Shown piece by piece: positions 13,355-15,560 of a DNA stretch of 15,560 nt. Source of the DNA: Flavobacteriaceae bacterium. GTDB lineage: Bacteria; Bacteroidota; Bacteroidia; Flavobacteriales; Flavobacteriaceae. Position numbers and translations under genes: made by a program. Numbering within the stretch: position 1 is the first letter of the stretch; every line of letters begins with the position of its first letter. The notes under the pieces are model-generated. The model saw only the letters and a list, made by a program, of their open reading frames with translations, was not told the origin of the DNA and did not search any database. The stretch covers positions 1 to 15,560 of the forward strand of contig JACXVH010000010.1 of the NCBI GenBank assembly GCA_014763515.1, given 5' to 3'.

Positions 13355-14690
13355 CTACATAGATTTGTTGTGTTGTGATAAATCTAGTCCAACTCTTTCT
13401 GATTCGTCTGAAACTCTCAATGGAATTATAATGTTTGTTAATTTGTATAAAGCTAAAGCGCCAAAAAATGTAAATCCAGAAACTAATACTAATGCAATCA
13501 TGTGGTGCGAGAATACATTCCATCCGCCATGCAATAAACTTGCATTTTCTCCTTCTGCAAAAATTGCGGTTAATATCATTCCCATAATACCACCAACACC
13601 ATGACAAGCAAATACATCTAGTGTATCGTCAATGGCTTTTAATTTTTTCCAATTTACCATTAAGTTTGAAACAATTACAGCTATAAATCCAAAGAGAATA
13701 CTTTTTGGCACCGATACAAAGCCTGCGGCAGGAGTTATAACAACAAGCCCAACGACTGCTCCTATACATGCATTCATAGCGGAAACCTTTCTACCGTTAA
13801 TTCTGTCAAAGAAAATCCAAGTCATCATTGCTGAAGCTGAAGCTATTGTGGTTGTTGCAAAAGCCATGGCTGCAGTTCCATTTGCAGCAAGTGCTGAACC
13901 TGCATTAAATCCGAACCAACCGAACCAAAGCATTCCTGTGCCTAATAATACAAAAGGAATATTGGTAGGAATGTGTTCTCTGTTTTTTCTTTTGCCAAGA
14001 ACAATTACAACATCTAAGGCTGCAAATCCTGCGCTCATGTGTACTATATTGTTCCTCCAGCAAAATCTTTAACTCCAAAATAACTTCCTAATAGTCCATT
14101 TGGGAGCCAAACCATGTGGCATAATGGAGCATATATAATCAAAATAAATAAACAGATAAAAAGTAAATAAGATACAAAACGAACTCTTTCGGTAAATGAT
14201 CCAGTAATTATAGCTGGAGTAATTACAGCAAATTTCATTTAAAATAAAGCAAATAATATAAAAGGTATAGTTCCTGCAAATGTTTTGTGGGGAAGTGATG
14301 ACACATTGTTGAAAAATAAAAAATCGAAAGGATTACCAATTATTCCGTAAAAAGTCCCATCAATTTCAAAACCTATTGGTCGTCCGAAAGACAAACTAAA
14401 GCCTACAACAACCCACAATAAACTTACGACACCAAGGGAAATAAAACTTTGTAGCATGGTCGAGATTACATTTTTTTACCTACCATTCCGCCATAAAAAA
14501 AAGATAAGTCCAGGGTCATTAATAATACAAATGAAGATGAGGTAAGAAGCCAAGCTACATCAGCATAATTTATTTTGGCCTCGGTGGTAAATTCGCTCGC
14601 TAAATCATTAGAGTTTTTCCAAAAAAGACCTAGAATAGCTACTGTTGCAACTAATATAAAGGAAATAACCCATCTTTTTTCAATCTTCAT
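13355..14690 (-). pseudogene. amt: Ammonium transporter gene with several disruptions
   Basis: All parts of an AmtB-family channel are present in order, but in three frames. (1) FFYGGMVGKK then stop: a run of seven A's (14471-14477) needs eight to give GKKNVISTMLQ. (2) Within the next frame, FALF-stop-MKFAVITPA: TAA at 14239-14241 stands where the family has a Gln codon, a CAA to TAA change. (3) DFAGGTI then stop: an extra TA at 14045-14048 splits the GGTxVHMSAG pore motif just before its first twin histidine. The second twin histidine motif (ACHGVGGIMG) is intact. Repairing the indels gives 1335 bases, 444 residues plus stop, a normal Amt length. No full protein can be made as written. Confidence 0.9.
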
Positions 14691-14715
14691 ATCAGTTTTT
14701 AAAGGGTTTGCTTAA

Positions 14716-14723
14716 CAAAAGTA
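14716..14723 (-). promoter_or_regulatory. Candidate -7 element of amt
   Basis: Leftward it reads TACTTTTG, a full TAnnTTTG match, 25 bases before the amt ATG at 14690. A leftward TTG at 14739-14741 could be the -33 element, but the 15-base spacer is shorter than usual. Confidence 0.5.
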
Positions 14724-14740
14724 TTAAATTTTTAATTTCA

Positions 14741-14759
14741 ACCCCTATAAAATAAGGGT
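14741..14759. repeat. Imperfect hairpin or operator upstream of amt
   Basis: ACCCCTAT and ATAAGGGT are complementary over eight positions with one mismatch, separated by AAA. The repeat touches the possible -33 element of amt, so it could be an operator for nitrogen control; it has no T-run that would make it a good terminator. Confidence 0.3.
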
Positions 14760-14944
14760 GTATTGTTAAAATTTGTTTTTATTAACAAAGAATTGATTTT
14801 AAAGACAAGAGACTGTTACTCAAATTAAAATAAATTATTTTTCGTAAAAGATGAATAGTTGATAATGAAAGATGTTAATTTTAGATTTTTGCTTGTAGAT
14901 TATGCATTAAAATACATTTAAATAGAAAAAATTCAAAAAATTAA

Positions 14945-14976
14945 TTGCAAAATTGTTTTTAAAAAAACTATCTTTG
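14945..14976 (+). promoter_or_regulatory. atpD promoter
   Basis: TTG at 14945-14947 and TATCTTTG at 14969-14976 are 21 bases apart, within the Bacteroidetes range. Transcription would start near 14980, leaving a leader of about 55 bases before the ATG at 15037. No strong Shine-Dalgarno is visible before the start. Confidence 0.65.
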
Positions 14977-15036
14977 CACTCTGAAAAACTAAGGTGTTTT
15001 TCGTCACGTAAATAGCTATAAATAAATACATAAGCA

Positions 15037-15560
15037 ATGTCTAAATTCACAGGAAAAGTTGCAAAAATTATCGGTCCGGTAGTAGATGTGGTTTTTGATA
15101 CTACTAATGCCGAGTTACCAAAAATTTATGATTCATTAGAAATCACTAAAGCTGATGGTTCTAAATTAGTATTAGAGGTTCAATCACACATTGGTGAAGA
15201 TACTGTTCGTACAATTTCAATGGACTCTACAGATGGATTATCAAGAGGTCAAGAAGTTGTTGCTCTTGGTACACCAATTCAAATGCCAATCGGTCAAGAA
15301 GTTTTTGGTCGTTTATTTAATGTAATTGGAGAAGCAATCGATGGTTTAGGAGATTTACCTAAAGAAGGTGCAAATGGTTTACCTATCCATAGACCAGCTC
15401 CAAAATTTGAAGATTTATCAACTTCAACTGAAGTTTTATTTACAGGTATTAAAGTAATCGACTTAATTGAGCCTTATGCAAAAGGGGGTAAAATTGGTTT
15501 GTTTGGTGGTGCTGGTGTTGGTAAAACAGTATTAATTCAGGAGTTGATTAACAATATTGC
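15037..15560 (+). CDS. atpD: F1 ATP synthase beta subunit, N-terminal part
   Basis: AtpD carries the catalytic sites of the F1 sector of ATP synthase on the cytoplasmic face of the membrane. The frame runs from ATG at 15037 (MSKFTGKVAKIIGPVVDVVF) to the window edge, 174 full codons. It shows the N-terminal beta-barrel (about 1-80), then GRLFNVIGEAIDGLG, GLPIHRPAP, TGIKVIDLIEPYAKGGKIGLF and the P-loop GGAGVGKT at residues 157-164. Catalytic residues further on lie outside the window. The gene has its own promoter here and is not preceded by other atp genes, which fits the split atp loci of Bacteroidetes. Confidence 0.97.
   Translation, partial: MSKFTGKVAKIIGPVVDVVFDTTNAELPKIYDSLEITKADGSKLVLEVQSHIGEDTVRTISMDSTDGLSRGQEVVALGTPIQMPIGQEVFGRLFNVIGEAIDGLGDLPKEGANGLPIHRPAPKFEDLSTSTEVLFTGIKVIDLIEPYAKGGKIGLFGGAGVGKTVLIQELINNI

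Larger units (their letters stand above)
14691..15036. other. Intergenic region between amt and atpD
   Basis: These 346 bases hold the divergent promoters of amt and atpD, an inverted repeat near the amt promoter (14741-14759), and a 5' leader of about 55 bases before atpD. Between about 14761 and 14940 the sequence is very AT-rich, and I see no credible gene, tRNA or other structure beyond a short GTTAA/TTAAC inverted repeat near 14764-14785. Confidence 0.7.

Noticed and set aside
13632..14072. Plus-strand frame of 146 codons opposite amt
   Set aside because: It mirrors the membrane-protein codons of amt and shows no domain; it stays open only because of amt codon use.
14239..14241. TAA read as an amino acid (recoding) in amt
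   Set aside because: TAA ends many other genes in the window, and two indels in the same gene make mutation or error the simpler explanation.
1..15560. CRISPR array, transposase or rRNA gene
   Set aside because: No regularly spaced repeats, transposase motifs or rRNA-like stretches were seen on either strand.

Overview
The window is visibly AT-rich and looks like a chromosomal segment of a Flavobacteriaceae bacterium, most like Flavobacterium. The signs are the Bacteroidetes -7 promoter motif TAnnTTTG in front of several genes, the near absence of Shine-Dalgarno sequences, a DUF4270-type lipoprotein, and the neighbourhoods panC-panD-flippase-esterase-radA and GT5-domain protein-DUF4270-glmS. 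The genus is an inference.

Region 1 (1 to about 2845) is accessory DNA. It holds the end of a RadC-type JAB-domain gene, several unrecognised small genes, an XRE regulator gene broken by a one-base frameshift, and a two-gene unit (small membrane protein plus lipoprotein) that starts beside a near-perfect inverted repeat. It ends at a 42-base copy of the 3' part of a tRNA-Asn(GTT) gene, from the anticodon loop to the discriminator base, with no 5' half. This is the expected scar of a tyrosine-recombinase element integrated into tRNA-Asn. The element should extend to the left, with the intact tRNA beyond the window.

Region 2 (2899 to 7340) is core chromosome. After a tRNA-type terminator and a second terminator comes a leftward operon. 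It encodes a truncated, GT5-domain-only glycogen-synthase-like protein, a DUF4270 lipoprotein, and GlmS (glucosamine-6-phosphate synthase).

Region 3 (7333 to 12266) is the divergent rightward cluster. PanC and PanD supply pantothenate and beta-alanine for coenzyme A. They are followed by a UPF0104/AglD-type membrane protein, a secreted esterase-like protein whose nucleophile position is Asp instead of Ser, and RadA. A terminator shared with the convergent gene closes the cluster.

Region 4 (12275 to 15560) has a Tas-type aldo/keto reductase and an ammonium transporter gene (amt), both leftward, then the start of atpD (F1 ATPase beta) rightward. The amt gene is broken by a one-base deletion, an in-frame nonsense codon and a two-base insertion. 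It also shows an apparent pair of compensating indels that rewrote its conserved Pro-Gly motif. It is either a recent pseudogene or a sign of homopolymer errors in the assembly.

I did not find a CRISPR array, a recognisable defence system, a transposase or an rRNA gene. The parts most open to new biology are the island cargo at 1008-2744 with its operator-like repeat, the catalytically odd esterase-like protein, and the GT5-only protein co-transcribed with a lipoprotein and glmS.
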